The notes under the pieces were generated by a model. That model saw only the letters and a program-made list of their open reading frames with translations, was not told where the DNA came from and did not search any database. A DNA stretch of 64,000 nt, taken from Enterobacter cloacae complex sp. ECNIH7 (GTDB lineage Bacteria > Pseudomonadota > Gammaproteobacteria > Enterobacterales > Enterobacteriaceae). A program made the position numbers and the translations under genes. Of the stretch, positions 1 to 8,905 are shown piece after piece (position 1 is the stretch's first letter; every line of letters starts with the position of its first letter). The stretch spans positions 3,782,001 through 3,846,000 of the forward strand of contig NZ_CP017990.1 of the NCBI RefSeq assembly GCF_002208095.1, given 5' to 3'.

Positions 1-2
1 AG

Positions 3-254
3 CGCCGTCTCGCGGTCTGCGTGCCGGTCACCATGCCGCAGCCGGTTTACGACGCGCTGGTCAGTTTCTCTTTTAACGTCGGCACCGGCGCGGCCTGTCG
101 CTCGACGCTGGTCTCTTACATCAAGCGTCATCAGTGGTGGCAGGCATGCGACCAGCTTACCCGCTGGGTGTACGTCAATGGCACTAAAAACAAAGGGCTG
201 GAAAACCGCCGCGCGCGGGAACTGGCGTATTGCATGAAAGGAGTAACTCAATGA
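3..254 (+). CDS. K: P2-like endolysin (GH24-type lysozyme), C-terminal part only
   Basis: The reading frame is open from the window start, so the N-terminus with its catalytic residues is missing. The visible 83 residues align with the C-terminal half of the complete lysozyme of prophage 2 (38,841-39,350): both share the FNVGTG motif, the W-V-Y-V segment and the ENRRARE/DNRRARE segment near the end. The protein would cleave peptidoglycan at lysis. The stop overlaps the start of the next gene. The GTG at 21 is internal, not the start. Confidence 0.85.
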   Translation, partial: RRLAVCVPVTMPQPVYDALVSFSFNVGTGAACRSTLVSYIKRHQWWQACDQLTRWVYVNGTKNKGLENRRARELAYCMKGVTQ

Positions 255-682
255 AAAAATATTTACGTTCCCTGATGTTCGATGCCCTGCTGGCACTGGT
301 ACTGCTTTGGGGGCTGGGATCGCCGCAAAGCGCCGCCGTTAACTTTGTTGCCGCATGGGCGCTGTTTGGCAGTTTTATCTGCATTACGGCGAGCCTCGCC
401 GGGGTGGTTGCTTATGAGCACTGGCTGCGAAATACGGGCAAAAGTATTCCCGTCAATCCAGACCTGATGAAGGTATTCCGCGCCGTCTTTTGCCGCAAGC
501 CCTCTCAGGGGCGTCGGGCATGGTCTCTCATTATTTTCTCTGTTACCACGGGCTGTCTGCTTGGGGCTGGCTGGATCCTTACGGCGCTGATTTACCTGAT
601 TTGTATGCTGACCTTTAAGGCCGTTCGCGAGACTTACCGCCAGCGCATTGAGGGGGCTGGTCTGTGTCCAGAGTCATTGTGA
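251..682 (+). CDS. lysA: LysA-like phage membrane protein (lysis timing)
   Basis: A 143-residue protein with hydrophobic segments near residues 10-25, 34-55 and 92-117. Its place directly after the lysozyme and before the spanin pair matches P2 lysA, which adjusts lysis timing. The ATG at 251 overlaps the lysozyme stop and has AGGAG just upstream, so I prefer it to the upstream in-frame start at 230. Function is by position and membrane character. Sequence similarity to the prophage 2 counterpart is weak. Confidence 0.65.
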   Translation: MKKYLRSLMFDALLALVLLWGLGSPQSAAVNFVAAWALFGSFICITASLAGVVAYEHWLRNTGKSIPVNPDLMKVFRAVFCRKPSQGRRAWSLIIFSVTTGCLLGAGWILTALIYLICMLTFKAVRETYRQRIEGAGLCPESL

Positions 683-1092
683 TGTTTCTGGCCTCTGCGC
701 TGGTGCTGGCTGTGCTTGGGCTGCTGTGGTTGCGCCATGAGAACGGCAATTTATCCCGCTCCTTTGAGACAGCAAACCGCGTCGCGAGCGAACAAAAGAC
801 GACGATTGGCATGCTGAAAAATCAGCTCAGTGTTGCCGGTCAGCTTGCCAGACGTAATGAATCTGCGCAGGTGGCACTGCGCGAACAGCTCGCAAAGGCT
901 AGCGCAGAGGCCAGCCGCCGTGAGCAGACGATAACGAGGTTACTTAATGAAAATGAAGCCTTTCGCCGCTGGTATAACGCTGCTCTGCCTGATGTTGTGC
1001 GTCGGCTGCACACCCGCGCCACCTGCGCCAGCGCCGGTGATTGTGGTGAGCGGATGCCCGAGGGTGAGCCTTTGCCCGATGCCGGGAAGTGA
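664..1092 (+). CDS. lysB: LysB-like i-spanin (Rz-like)
   Basis: A 142-residue protein with one N-terminal membrane anchor (about residues 4-23) followed by a long charged coiled-coil-like region rich in Gln, Glu, Arg and Lys. This is the layout of inner-membrane spanin subunits, which link to an outer-membrane lipoprotein to disrupt the outer membrane at lysis. It starts with GTG at 664, overlapping the end of lysA. The lysC gene begins inside it in another frame, as in P2-family lysB/lysC. Confidence 0.8.
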   Translation: MSRVIVMFLASALVLAVLGLLWLRHENGNLSRSFETANRVASEQKTTIGMLKNQLSVAGQLARRNESAQVALREQLAKASAEASRREQTITRLLNENEAFRRWYNAALPDVVRRLHTRATCASAGDCGERMPEGEPLPDAGK

Positions 1093-1237
1093 CCCGAAAA
1101 CCAATGGCGACCTGAGCGCGGATATCCGCCGCCTTGAGGGCGCGTTGACCGCCTGCGCGCTGCAGGTCAAAACCGTCAAACACTGTCAGGATGAACTCGA
1201 TGCAGAAGCACAAAAGCCTGCGCAAAGCGCTGATTAA
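947..1237 (+). CDS. lysC: LysC-like o-spanin lipoprotein (Rz1-like), embedded in lysB
   Basis: A 96-residue protein with a signal peptide and lipobox (L-C-V-G-C, Cys about residue 21), then a proline-rich stretch. These are hallmarks of outer-membrane spanins. The first 146 bases lie inside lysB in a different frame, a recognised spanin architecture. Four further cysteines follow the lipobox. It should pair with LysB across the periplasm in the last step of lysis. Confidence 0.8.
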   Translation: MKMKPFAAGITLLCLMLCVGCTPAPPAPAPVIVVSGCPRVSLCPMPGSDPKTNGDLSADIRRLEGALTACALQVKTVKHCQDELDAEAQKPAQSAD

Positions 1238-1667
1238 CGCCGTGCCGCAGCTCCGAAACAACCCAGATATGCTGCGCCTGTTTGCCGACAACGGACATAC
1301 CGATTCCCGACTGGCGAGCTCGCTGTCGTTTGAAAAAGTGTACGTGCTTAACGTGGTGGTGACCGACTTCACCGGTGACCTTGATTTGATATTCGTGCCG
1401 GTGCAGGCGTGGCTGCGTGAACATCAGCCGGACATTATGACCACCGACGACGGGCGGGAAAAAGGATTCACCTGGATTATTGATATCAATAACGACGATT
1501 CGCTCGATATCAGTATCAGCCTGAGGCTCACCGAGCGCACGCTCGTCAAAGAGGTCGACGGCGCGCTGCATGTCAGCTATGCCCCTGAGCCGCCGCTGCC
1601 TGAGCCGGTGACGCGCCCGGTCGAGCTGTACGTTAAAGGCGAACTGGTGAGTAAGTGGGATGAGTGA
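1200..1667 (+). CDS. R: Tail completion protein R
   Basis: 155 residues from ATG 1200 (an in-frame ATG at 1191 would add three). The start KSLRKALINAVPQLRNNPDML and the following FADNG resemble P2 gpR and the prophage 2 copy at 37,507-37,938, which carries an equivalent RxNPDKLxLFVDNG segment. gpR acts in completing the contractile tail for joining to the head. It overlaps S by 8 bases, indicating translational coupling. Confidence 0.85.
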   Translation: MQKHKSLRKALINAVPQLRNNPDMLRLFADNGHTDSRLASSLSFEKVYVLNVVVTDFTGDLDLIFVPVQAWLREHQPDIMTTDDGREKGFTWIIDINNDDSLDISISLRLTERTLVKEVDGALHVSYAPEPPLPEPVTRPVELYVKGELVSKWDE

Positions 1668-2109
1668 ATTAACCGCGCTGCAGGAACGCCTTGCCGGTCT
1701 GATTGCCAGCCTGTCACCGGCGGCACGTCGGCAAATGGCGGCTGAGGTTGCGAAAAAGCTGCGTACCAGTCAGCAACAGCGCATCAAGCGCCAGCAGGCA
1801 CCCGACGGCACCACGTATGCCGCGCGTAAGCGCCAGCCGGTGAGGAGCAAGAAAGGCCGTATTAAGCGCGAAATGTTCGCCAAACTGCGCACCAGTCGCT
1901 TTATGAAAGCCAAAGGCAGCGACAGTGCGGCGGTGGTGGAGTTTACCGGCAAGGTGCAGCGCATGGCGCGGGTGCATCAGTACGGTCTCAAAGACCGGCC
2001 AAACCGCAACAGCCGGGATGTGCAGTACGAGGCGCGCCCGCTGCTCGGTTTTACCCGCGACGATGAGCAGATGATTGAAGACGTCATTATCAGGCACCTC
2101 GGCAAATAA
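1660..2109 (+). CDS. S: Phage virion morphogenesis / tail completion protein S
   Basis: 149 residues, very basic in the middle (about residues 45-75). The segment RSKKGRIKREMFAKLRT is nearly the same in the prophage 2 copy (37,068-37,514), as is the R-x-H-x-YGL-x-D-R segment. It belongs to the P2 gpS family, needed with gpR to finish the tail. The 68 bases between it and V hold no gene that I can support. Confidence 0.9.
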   Translation: MSELTALQERLAGLIASLSPAARRQMAAEVAKKLRTSQQQRIKRQQAPDGTTYAARKRQPVRSKKGRIKREMFAKLRTSRFMKAKGSDSAAVVEFTGKVQRMARVHQYGLKDRPNRNSRDVQYEARPLLGFTRDDEQMIEDVIIRHLGK

Positions 2110-2177
2110 ATATTGTGTGAACCACCACCGGAGCTGCGCGAATTGGCGCGGTTCCAGACCAGAGGCATCCTTGCACT

Positions 2178-2819
2178 ATGAATACGTTATCCACGATACA
2201 GGAGCTCGCGCGTGCGATTCGCAACCTCATCCGCTCAGGTGTGGTGACTGAGGTTGATACCGTGCAGGGGCTGTGCCGCGTACAAAGCGGCGGGATCCAG
2301 ACTACATGGCTGAACTGGCTGACCACCCGCGCCGGTCGTTCGCGGACGTGGTGGGCTCCCTCGGTCGGTGAGCAGGTTCTGCTGCTGGCAATCGGTGGCG
2401 AGCTTGATACCGCTTTCGTGCTGCCGGGTATTTTCTCCGACGATAACCCCGCCCCGTCTGCCTCGGCGGATGCGTGGCATGTGGCTTTCCCTGATGGTGC
2501 GGTCATTGAGTACGAGCCCGAGACCGGCGCGCTGACGGTCAGCGGTATCAAAACTGCCGACGTGACGGCATCGGAGTCCATCACTGCAACCGTACCGCTG
2601 GTACTGGTGAAAGCCTCGACCAGTATCACCCTCGACACCCCGGAGGTGATTTGCACCAATAAGCTGACGACGGCGACGCTTGAGGTGAAGAAAGGCGGCA
2701 AGATGAGCGGCAACATCGAGCATTCTGGCGGGAAATTAACCTCTAACGGTGTGCAGGTTGATGACCATGACCACGGCAATGTGCAGAGCGGCGGAAGCTG
2801 GACGAAGGGGATTCAATGA
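2178..2819 (+). CDS. V: Baseplate assembly protein V (tail spike)
   Basis: 213 residues. The N-terminal part contains the OB-fold-like region of P2 gpV (IRSGVVTEVD, then the WLNWLTTRAGRSRTWWAPSVGEQV segment), conserved in prophage 2 gpV. The C-terminus is rich in Gly, Ser, His and Asp (D-x-H-D-H), fitting the metal-binding tip of the membrane-piercing spike. It stands first in the V-W-J-I baseplate unit and overlaps W by 4 bases. Confidence 0.92.
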   Translation: MNTLSTIQELARAIRNLIRSGVVTEVDTVQGLCRVQSGGIQTTWLNWLTTRAGRSRTWWAPSVGEQVLLLAIGGELDTAFVLPGIFSDDNPAPSASADAWHVAFPDGAVIEYEPETGALTVSGIKTADVTASESITATVPLVLVKASTSITLDTPEVICTNKLTTATLEVKKGGKMSGNIEHSGGKLTSNGVQVDDHDHGNVQSGGSWTKGIQ

Positions 2820-3163
2820 CAGTGCGTTATCAGGGTATGAACCGAAATACCGGCCTCGGTATCAGCGACACTGAACACATCAGCCAGAGCATGCGCGACA
2901 TTCTGCTGACGCCGGTAGGCTCGCGGGTGATGCGTCGTGAATATGGCTCGCTTCTTTCAGCGCTTATTGATATGCCGCAAAACCCGGCGCTCAGGCTGCA
3001 AATTATGGTGGCGTGCTATTCGGCTATCCAGAAGTGGGAGCCGCGCATCAGGCTTACATCCATCAGCTTTGAGACTGGTGACGCTGGCGAGATGTATGTC
3101 GATATTACCGGGATGCGCACCGATACCGGTGCGTCAGTTTCAACCACTGTTTCACTGAGTTAA
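2816..3163 (+). CDS. W: Baseplate protein W (gp25-like wedge)
   Basis: 115 residues. The segments SMRDILLTPVGSRVMRREYG and PQNPALRLQ are hallmark gpW/gp25 lysozyme-like-fold wedge motifs, also present in prophage 2 gpW. The protein forms part of the baseplate wedge. The ATG overlaps the V stop. The next gene, J, starts seven bases after the stop. Confidence 0.92.
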   Translation: MTVRYQGMNRNTGLGISDTEHISQSMRDILLTPVGSRVMRREYGSLLSALIDMPQNPALRLQIMVACYSAIQKWEPRIRLTSISFETGDAGEMYVDITGMRTDTGASVSTTVSLS

Positions 3164-3169
3164 ATCACT

Positions 3170-4078
3170 ATGGCAACCGTTGACCTGAGTCAGTTACCCG
3201 TTCCCGATGTGGTTGAGGAACTGGACTATGAAACTATCCTTGCGGAACGCATTGCGACGCTGATTTCGCTCTATCCCGAAGACCAGCAGGAGGCCATTGC
3301 CCGGACGCTCACACTTGAGTCAGAGCCGATTGTTAAGCTGCTGCAGGAAAACGCCTACCGTGAAGTTATCTGGCGTCAGCGGGTGAACGAAGCCGCGCAG
3401 GCGGTGACGCTGGCCTACTCCGCCGGTAACGACCTCGACGTCGTGGCCGGGAACAACAATACCGAACGCCTGACCATCACCCCGGCGGATGACACCACCA
3501 TCCCGCCGACACCTGCCGTTATGGAATCCGATACTGACCTGCGTCTGCGCACGCAACAGGCGTTTGAGGGCTTGAGCGTGGCGGGGCCGGTCGGCGCATA
3601 CGAGTATCACGGTCGCAGCGCCGACGGGCGGGTCGCTGACGTTTCGGTCGCAAGCCCGTCGCCAGCCTGCGTGACGATTACGGTGTTATCCCGAGAGGGT
3701 GACGGCACCGCCAGCCCTGATTTACTGGCGATTGTTGATAAAGCGCTGAATGCCGAAGATGTGCGCCCGGTGGCAGACCGGGTGACCGTCCAGTCAGCCG
3801 AGATTGTGCCGTACCAGATTGACGCGACGCTCTACGTTTACCCCGGCCCCGAATCTGAGCCCATCAGGCTGGCATCAGAGCAGAAGCTGCAGAGCTACAT
3901 CAGCGCGCAGCACCGCCTCGGGCGTGATATCCGTCTGTCAGCCATTTACGCGGCGCTGCATGTTGAGGGGGTGCAGCGTGTCGAGCTGGCATCACCGCAG
4001 GCCGACATTGTGCTGAGTAAGTCGCAGGCGTCGAACTGCACCGAGTACCAGATAACTATCGGAGGCTCGGATGAGTGA
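3170..4078 (+). CDS. J: Baseplate assembly protein J
   Basis: 302 residues, colinear with the 302-residue prophage 2 copy. Shared segments include LESEPI/VxKLLQE, R-x-R-V/I-NEAAQAV and GLSVAGPxGAYE. gpJ is the P2 baseplate wedge protein that dimerises around W. It starts with ATG 3170 and overlaps gpI by 8 bases. Confidence 0.93.
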   Translation: MATVDLSQLPVPDVVEELDYETILAERIATLISLYPEDQQEAIARTLTLESEPIVKLLQENAYREVIWRQRVNEAAQAVTLAYSAGNDLDVVAGNNNTERLTITPADDTTIPPTPAVMESDTDLRLRTQQAFEGLSVAGPVGAYEYHGRSADGRVADVSVASPSPACVTITVLSREGDGTASPDLLAIVDKALNAEDVRPVADRVTVQSAEIVPYQIDATLYVYPGPESEPIRLASEQKLQSYISAQHRLGRDIRLSAIYAALHVEGVQRVELASPQADIVLSKSQASNCTEYQITIGGSDE

Positions 4079-4679
4079 CCGGCTGTTACCCGTTGGCTCG
4101 TCGCCGCTGGAAGTTGCCGCCGCTGCCGCACTCTCTGAGATTCAGCGCGTACCGGTACCGTTGCGCACCCTGTGGAACTGGCGCACCTGCCCGGTAAACC
4201 TGCTGCCTTATCTGGCGTGGGCGCTGTCGGTTGACAGGTGGGATGAGAAGTGGACGGAGGCGACAAAGCGCAGCGTCTGCGCATCCTCATTTTTCGTCCA
4301 TCAGCACAAAGGCACCATCAGCGCATTGCGTCGAGTGGTTGAGCCGCTCGGCTTTCTGATTGAGGTACGCGAGTGGTGGCAGCTCGACGAAGAGCCAGGA
4401 ACATTCCGCCTCGTTGTCGGCGTACTCGATAGCGGTATCACTGACGAAATGTATCAGGAGCTTGAGCGCCTGATTGAAGACGCCAAACCGGCAAGTCGTC
4501 ACCTGACAGGGCTTGCTATAAGCCTGAGTACAACCGGTGAGCTGTATGTCGGAGCGGGATGCTACGACGGCGACGCGCTGACCGTTTACCCCTACACCCC
4601 CGAGGAAATTATCGTCGGCGGTGAATATTACCCGGCCTCGGCCATCCATTTGATTGATAACCTGAGAGTGAACGCATGA
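4071..4679 (+). CDS. I: Tail protein I (baseplate wedge)
   Basis: 202 residues. The N-terminal LLPxGSSPLE and the FLPYLAWALSVDRWDE-like segment are conserved with the prophage 2 copy (201 residues). gpI joins the baseplate to the tail fibre H. The gene overlaps J and H, so J-I-H are probably translationally coupled. Confidence 0.92.
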   Translation: MSDRLLPVGSSPLEVAAAAALSEIQRVPVPLRTLWNWRTCPVNLLPYLAWALSVDRWDEKWTEATKRSVCASSFFVHQHKGTISALRRVVEPLGFLIEVREWWQLDEEPGTFRLVVGVLDSGITDEMYQELERLIEDAKPASRHLTGLAISLSTTGELYVGAGCYDGDALTVYPYTPEEIIVGGEYYPASAIHLIDNLRVNA

Positions 4680-6067
4680 CCGCAAAATATTTTGCCATTC
4701 TGACCAATCAGGGCGCGGCGCGGCTGGCGAACGCGGCGGCACTCGGTACCAAACTCAACCTGACGCAGATGGCCGTCGGTGATGCAAATGGTACGCTGCC
4801 GACCCCTGACCCGGCGCAGACGAAGCTCATTAACCAGAAGCGCATCGCGCCGCTGAACCTGTTGACCGTTGACCCGGCCAATACCAACCAGATCATCGCG
4901 GAACAGATTATTCCTGAGAATGAGGGGGGATTCTGGATCCGTGAAATTGGTCTATATGACGATGCAGGTGTACTTATTGCCGTGGCGAACTGCCCGGAGA
5001 CATATAAGCCACAACTACAGGAGGGAAGCGGCCGCACGCAGACCATTCGCATGATTCTGATTGTATCGAGCGCGGCGTCCATCACCCTTAAAATTGACCC
5101 GTCGGTCGTACTGGCAACGCGTGAGTACGTTGATTCGCTGGTTGTTGGCATGTTGGCTAAGCGTGAGAACGGCGCAGATATTCCAGACAAACAGAAGTTT
5201 TTACAGAATATCGGGCTTTTCAATATCGTTAATCCTACGAGTCCAAATCAGACCGTACTCTATACACCGGACATGAAAAAATGTCTGGTCATTCGAGAAG
5301 ACGGGGAATGGGGTGCAAGGGTCGTCAATAACGGTCAGGTCATCGCACTTCAGGTTAATGCAGGAGGAACAGGAGCAACAACGGCAGAGCAAGCACGAAA
5401 AAACCTCGGGCTTGACACTTTGCTGAATGGAAAGCAGCCCCTTAACGATGTACTGACAGCTATCGCGGAACTGGTAACGCAGCAAAATACCATGCCCTAT
5501 TTTACGGGTGAAAAGCAGGCAGCAGTGACCTCGCTCAGTGAGTTCATGCGTGCCATGCTGGGTAAAAGTGATGCCGCCAGTGTCGCTGCTTATCTTGGGG
5601 TGGGGAGTGGTGCGCCGGTGATTGGCTCCCCTTTTGCGTGGCCGCTTGCTCAAATGCCGAGTGACGTGTTTGACGACATGAAAAATATGGTATTTCTGAA
5701 AGTAAATGGTGCGCCATTTGATAAGAATAAATACAGCAAGCTGGGTGTTACCTATCCATCCGGTGTGCTACCGGATATGCGAGGCGAGTTTATTCGTGGA
5801 TGGGATGATAGCCGGGGGATTGATGTAGGTCGGGCACTGTTAAGCAGTCAGAGCCACGCCTATCAAAGCCACTCGCACAGATTGCTCATGAGCGCAGGTA
5901 GCGCAGGTAGCGGAAATGTCATTGGTATTGATGGCAGCTTAAACGGGACGCTGACGTACAGTATTAACCAGCCAGACGGCGGGCAGATTCAGGCAATTGA
6001 AAATGCTGGGAGCTCAGAGACACGACCACGCAACATCGCATTTAACTACATCGTGAGGGCTGCATAA
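4676..6067 (+). CDS. H: Tail fibre protein H
   Basis: 463 residues with an N-terminal P2 gpH virion-attachment domain (about 1-150, including AAALG, MAVGD, IIAEQIIPE and GSGRTQT), a shaft, and a C-terminal tip. Residues about 160-375 are almost identical to the prophage 2 H protein, while residues about 385-445 differ sharply and then reconverge on SETRPR and a final VRAA. The variable tip is the probable receptor-binding part. It is much shorter than P2 gpH (over 650 residues). Confidence 0.9.
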   Translation: MTAKYFAILTNQGAARLANAAALGTKLNLTQMAVGDANGTLPTPDPAQTKLINQKRIAPLNLLTVDPANTNQIIAEQIIPENEGGFWIREIGLYDDAGVLIAVANCPETYKPQLQEGSGRTQTIRMILIVSSAASITLKIDPSVVLATREYVDSLVVGMLAKRENGADIPDKQKFLQNIGLFNIVNPTSPNQTVLYTPDMKKCLVIREDGEWGARVVNNGQVIALQVNAGGTGATTAEQARKNLGLDTLLNGKQPLNDVLTAIAELVTQQNTMPYFTGEKQAAVTSLSEFMRAMLGKSDAASVAAYLGVGSGAPVIGSPFAWPLAQMPSDVFDDMKNMVFLKVNGAPFDKNKYSKLGVTYPSGVLPDMRGEFIRGWDDSRGIDVGRALLSSQSHAYQSHSHRLLMSAGSAGSGNVIGIDGSLNGTLTYSINQPDGGQIQAIENAGSSETRPRNIAFNYIVRAA

Positions 6068-6663
6068 TGGCGAAAGCAACACTGAACAAAAACGGAATTG
6101 CCTCAAAGGCTGGTGATATTACCATCTATAACTACAATGGCATGACGCGTGAATATCTTACGTCATCAGTCGAGTTTCTGGCCGTGGGGGTGGGTATTCC
6201 TGCTAACTCCTGCACCGATGCACCAGTCGAAGCAAAAGACGGCTTTGCCGTGTGTCGCACAGCCAGCCTTGACGGGTGGGAGTATGTCGCAGACCATCGG
6301 GGCGAAACGGTTTATGACACGGCAACCGGTCAGCCTGTGTATATTACCTCTCCGGGTGAGTATGCTGACGACGTGACCACTATTGCACCTTCAACGCCAT
6401 ATGATAAGTGGAACGGTAGCGAGTGGGTCACAGATGAAAACGCGCAGAAAAGTGGTCAGGTTCGGGAGGCAGAACGGAAAAAATCCGCATTTCTTGCCGG
6501 GGCGCAAAGCACAATCAGTCTGTGGCAAACCGAACTGCAGCTCGGCATCATCAGCGACGATGACAAGGCCAGTCTGATTGCGTGGATGAAATACATTCAG
6601 GCGCTGAACGCAGTTGATACCTCAACAGCACCGGATATCGAGTGGCCGGTTAAACCGGAGTAA
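6067..6663 (+). CDS. G: Tail fibre assembly protein G (Tfa-like)
   Basis: 198 residues. The N-terminal NGIASKAGDI-Y-NY-x-G-x-T and [12 protein letters not shown] segments match the prophage 2 copy. The second half contains the PYDKWNGSEWVTDE segment typical of caudovirus fibre-assembly chaperones, which help fold the fibre tip and stay matched to it. The ATG overlaps the H stop. An intrinsic terminator follows. Confidence 0.9.
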   Translation: MAKATLNKNGIASKAGDITIYNYNGMTREYLTSSVEFLAVGVGIPANSCTDAPVEAKDGFAVCRTASLDGWEYVADHRGETVYDTATGQPVYITSPGEYADDVTTIAPSTPYDKWNGSEWVTDENAQKSGQVREAERKKSAFLAGAQSTISLWQTELQLGIISDDDKASLIAWMKYIQALNAVDTSTAPDIEWPVKPE

Positions 6664-6666
6664 CGC

Positions 6667-6694
6667 AGGGCGGGCTGATGCCCGTCTTTTTTTA
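6667..6694 (+). terminator. Intrinsic terminator after fibre genes
   Basis: A GGGCGGGCTGATGCCCGTC hairpin followed by a run of seven T lies three bases after the G stop. It would end the V-to-G transcript and separate it from the sheath operon. No TGT-N12-ACA activator box is obvious in the 130-base gap before FI, although prophage 2 has one at the same place. Confidence 0.75.
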
Positions 6695-6793
6695 ATTTGT
6701 TTATGTGCCATCGGCTATCCATCGCCGACAAATAGCCCCTCACCAGACCAGCCAGGACAATAACACTCGCCCACTAACCACGGAGTTAACCGG

Positions 6794-7972
6794 ATGAGTG
6801 ATTTTCACCACGGCACGCAGGTCATCGAAATCAATGACGGCACGCGTGTTATTTCTACGGTCGCGACTGCAATCGTCGGCATGGTCTGCACGGCCAGCGA
6901 TGCGGATGCCGCGACATTTCCCCTCAACGAGCCGGTACTGATTACCAATGTGCAGAGCGCCATTGCGAAAGCCGGTAAAAAAGGCACGCTGTCTGCCTCC
7001 CTGCAGGCCATCGCCGACCAGTCAAAACCCGTCACCGTTGTCGTGCGTGTTGCCGAAGGTACCGGAGAAGACGCCGAAGCGCAGACCATTTCTAACATCA
7101 TCGGCGGCACGGATGAGAACGGTAAATACACCGGTATCAAGGCGCTGTTGACTGCCGAAGCGGTTACCGGCGTTAAGCCGCGCATTCTCGGCGTGCCGGG
7201 TCTCGATACGCAGGAAGTCGCAACTGCCCTCGCGTCGGTTTGTATCAGTCTGCGCGCGTTTGGTTATGTCAGCGCATGGGGTTGTAAGACCATTTCAGAC
7301 GCCATCAAATACCGCGATAACTTCAGCCAGCGTGAGCTGATGGTCATCTGGCCTGATTTCCTCGCATGGGACACCACCGCGAATGCCACCGCAACGGCCT
7401 ACGCCACTGCGCGCGCACTCGGTCTGCGCGCCTACATCGACCAGACCGTCGGCTGGCACAAAACCCTGTCTAACGTCGGCGTGCAGGGTGTCACCGGCAT
7501 CAGCGCCTCAGTATTTTGGGATTTGCAGGCATCCGGCACCGATGCTGACCTGCTCAACGAGGCCGGGGTCACGACGCTGGTGCGCAAGGATGGTTTCCGC
7601 TTTTGGGGTAACCGCACCTGCTCTGATGACCCGCTTTTCCTGTTTGAGAACTACACCCGCACCGCGCAGGTGCTGGCCGACACGATGGCCGAGGCGCACA
7701 TGTGGGCGGTCGACAAACCCATCACCGCATCGCTTATCCGTGACATTGTCGACGGTATTAACGCCAAATTCCGCGAGCTGAAATCAAATGGCTACATCGT
7801 GGACGGTGAATGCTGGTTCGACGAGGAATCGAACGATAAGGAAACCCTCAAGGCCGGGAAACTGTATATCGACTACGACTATACGCCGGTTCCACCACTG
7901 GAAAGCCTGACCTTGCGCCAGCGCATCACCGATAAATATCTGGTGAATCTGGCCGAATCGGTCAACAGCTAA
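6794..7972 (+). CDS. FI: Contractile tail sheath protein FI
   Basis: 392 residues, colinear with prophage 2 FI. The segments FHHGxxVx[39 protein letters not shown] and FxFWGxRTC are characteristic of P2-type sheath proteins. Sheath subunits polymerise around the FII tube and contract at injection. FII follows 15 bases later. Confidence 0.95.
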   Translation: MSDFHHGTQVIEINDGTRVISTVATAIVGMVCTASDADAATFPLNEPVLITNVQSAIAKAGKKGTLSASLQAIADQSKPVTVVVRVAEGTGEDAEAQTISNIIGGTDENGKYTGIKALLTAEAVTGVKPRILGVPGLDTQEVATALASVCISLRAFGYVSAWGCKTISDAIKYRDNFSQRELMVIWPDFLAWDTTANATATAYATARALGLRAYIDQTVGWHKTLSNVGVQGVTGISASVFWDLQASGTDADLLNEAGVTTLVRKDGFRFWGNRTCSDDPLFLFENYTRTAQVLADTMAEAHMWAVDKPITASLIRDIVDGINAKFRELKSNGYIVDGECWFDEESNDKETLKAGKLYIDYDYTPVPPLESLTLRQRITDKYLVNLAESVNS

Positions 7973-7987
7973 GGAGCCTGAAATAAC

Positions 7988-8506
7988 ATGGCACTACCCC
8001 GCAAACTCAAATATCTGAATATGTTCAACGACGGTCTGAGCTACATGGGCGTTGTTGAGTCCGTGACGCTGCCGAAGCTGACCCGCAAGCTCGAAAACTA
8101 TCGCGGCGGCGGTATGAATGGTGCGGCGGCGATTGACCTCGGTCTCGACGATGATGCGCTCACTGTCGAATGGTCTGTCGGTGGCCTGCCTGATGTGGCG
8201 CTGTGGGCGCAGTATGCCGCGCCGGGTGCTGACGCCGTACCGCTGCGTTTTGCTGGATCCTACCAGCGCGACGACACCGGCGAAATAGTGGCGGTTGAGG
8301 TGGTCATGCGTGGCCGTCATAAAGAAATCGACGGCGGCGAAAATAAGCAGGGTGAAAACACCTCGACCAAACTGTCGACCGTCTGCACCTATTACCGCCT
8401 CACGATTGATGGTAGCGACGTCATCGAAATCGACACCGTCAATATGGTCGAGAAGGTGAACGGCGTCGACCGTCTGGAACAGCACCGCCGCGCAATCGGG
8501 CTGTAA
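7988..8506 (+). CDS. FII: Major tail tube protein FII
   Basis: 172 residues. The start MALPRKLKYLNMFNDG, the YRGGGMNGA segment and the RGRHKEID segment match the P2 FII tube protein and the prophage 2 copy. It forms the inner tail tube through which DNA passes. A short inverted repeat around ACCGGTCAGCACTGCTGGCCGGT follows at 8514-8536, between FII and E. Confidence 0.95.
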   Translation: MALPRKLKYLNMFNDGLSYMGVVESVTLPKLTRKLENYRGGGMNGAAAIDLGLDDDALTVEWSVGGLPDVALWAQYAAPGADAVPLRFAGSYQRDDTGEIVAVEVVMRGRHKEIDGGENKQGENTSTKLSTVCTYYRLTIDGSDVIEIDTVNMVEKVNGVDRLEQHRRAIGL

Positions 8507-8569
8507 CTCCCTGACCGGTCAGCACTGCTGGCCGGTTATTAATCCCCTTTCAGAGCAGAGAAAAACATC

Positions 8570-8905
8570 ATGGCAAAAGCACCACGTAAAACCGCTGAAT
8601 TTGTTGATACGGCTGGCAATGAAATTGACACCGTAAACCCGAACGTCGTGACCCTCGATAAGCCGATTAAGCGCGCCGGTCAGACGATTGATAAAGTCAC
8701 CCTGATTGAGCCGAATGCCGGTACCCTGCGCGGCGTCAGTCTGGCGGCGGTGGCGCAGTCCGAAGTCGATGCGCTGATTAAAGTTTTGCCTCGCATGACC
8801 TATCCCGCGCTCACCACGCAGGAGTTAACCGCGATGAACCTGCCCGATATGCTGTCGCTGGCCGCTAAGGTGATTGGTTTTTTGTCACCGGCTTCGGCGG
8901 AATAG
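8570..8905 (+). CDS. E: Tail assembly chaperone E
   Basis: 111 residues. It resembles P2 gpE, with a TLDKPIKRAGQTIDKVTL-type N-terminus and an LRG segment. It lies between the tube gene and the tape measure T, and binds the tape measure during tail assembly. The last codons contain the slippery sequence T TTT TTG, so a fraction of ribosomes should shift -1 into E'. Confidence 0.9.
   Translation: MAKAPRKTAEFVDTAGNEIDTVNPNVVTLDKPIKRAGQTIDKVTLIEPNAGTLRGVSLAAVAQSEVDALIKVLPRMTYPALTTQELTAMNLPDMLSLAAKVIGFLSPASAE

Noticed and set aside
2110..2177. Possible small gene or Ogr box between S and V of prophage 1
   Set aside because: The GTG-initiated frame runs into V without family resemblance, and TGTGTGAACCACCACCGG does not satisfy TGT-N12-ACA.
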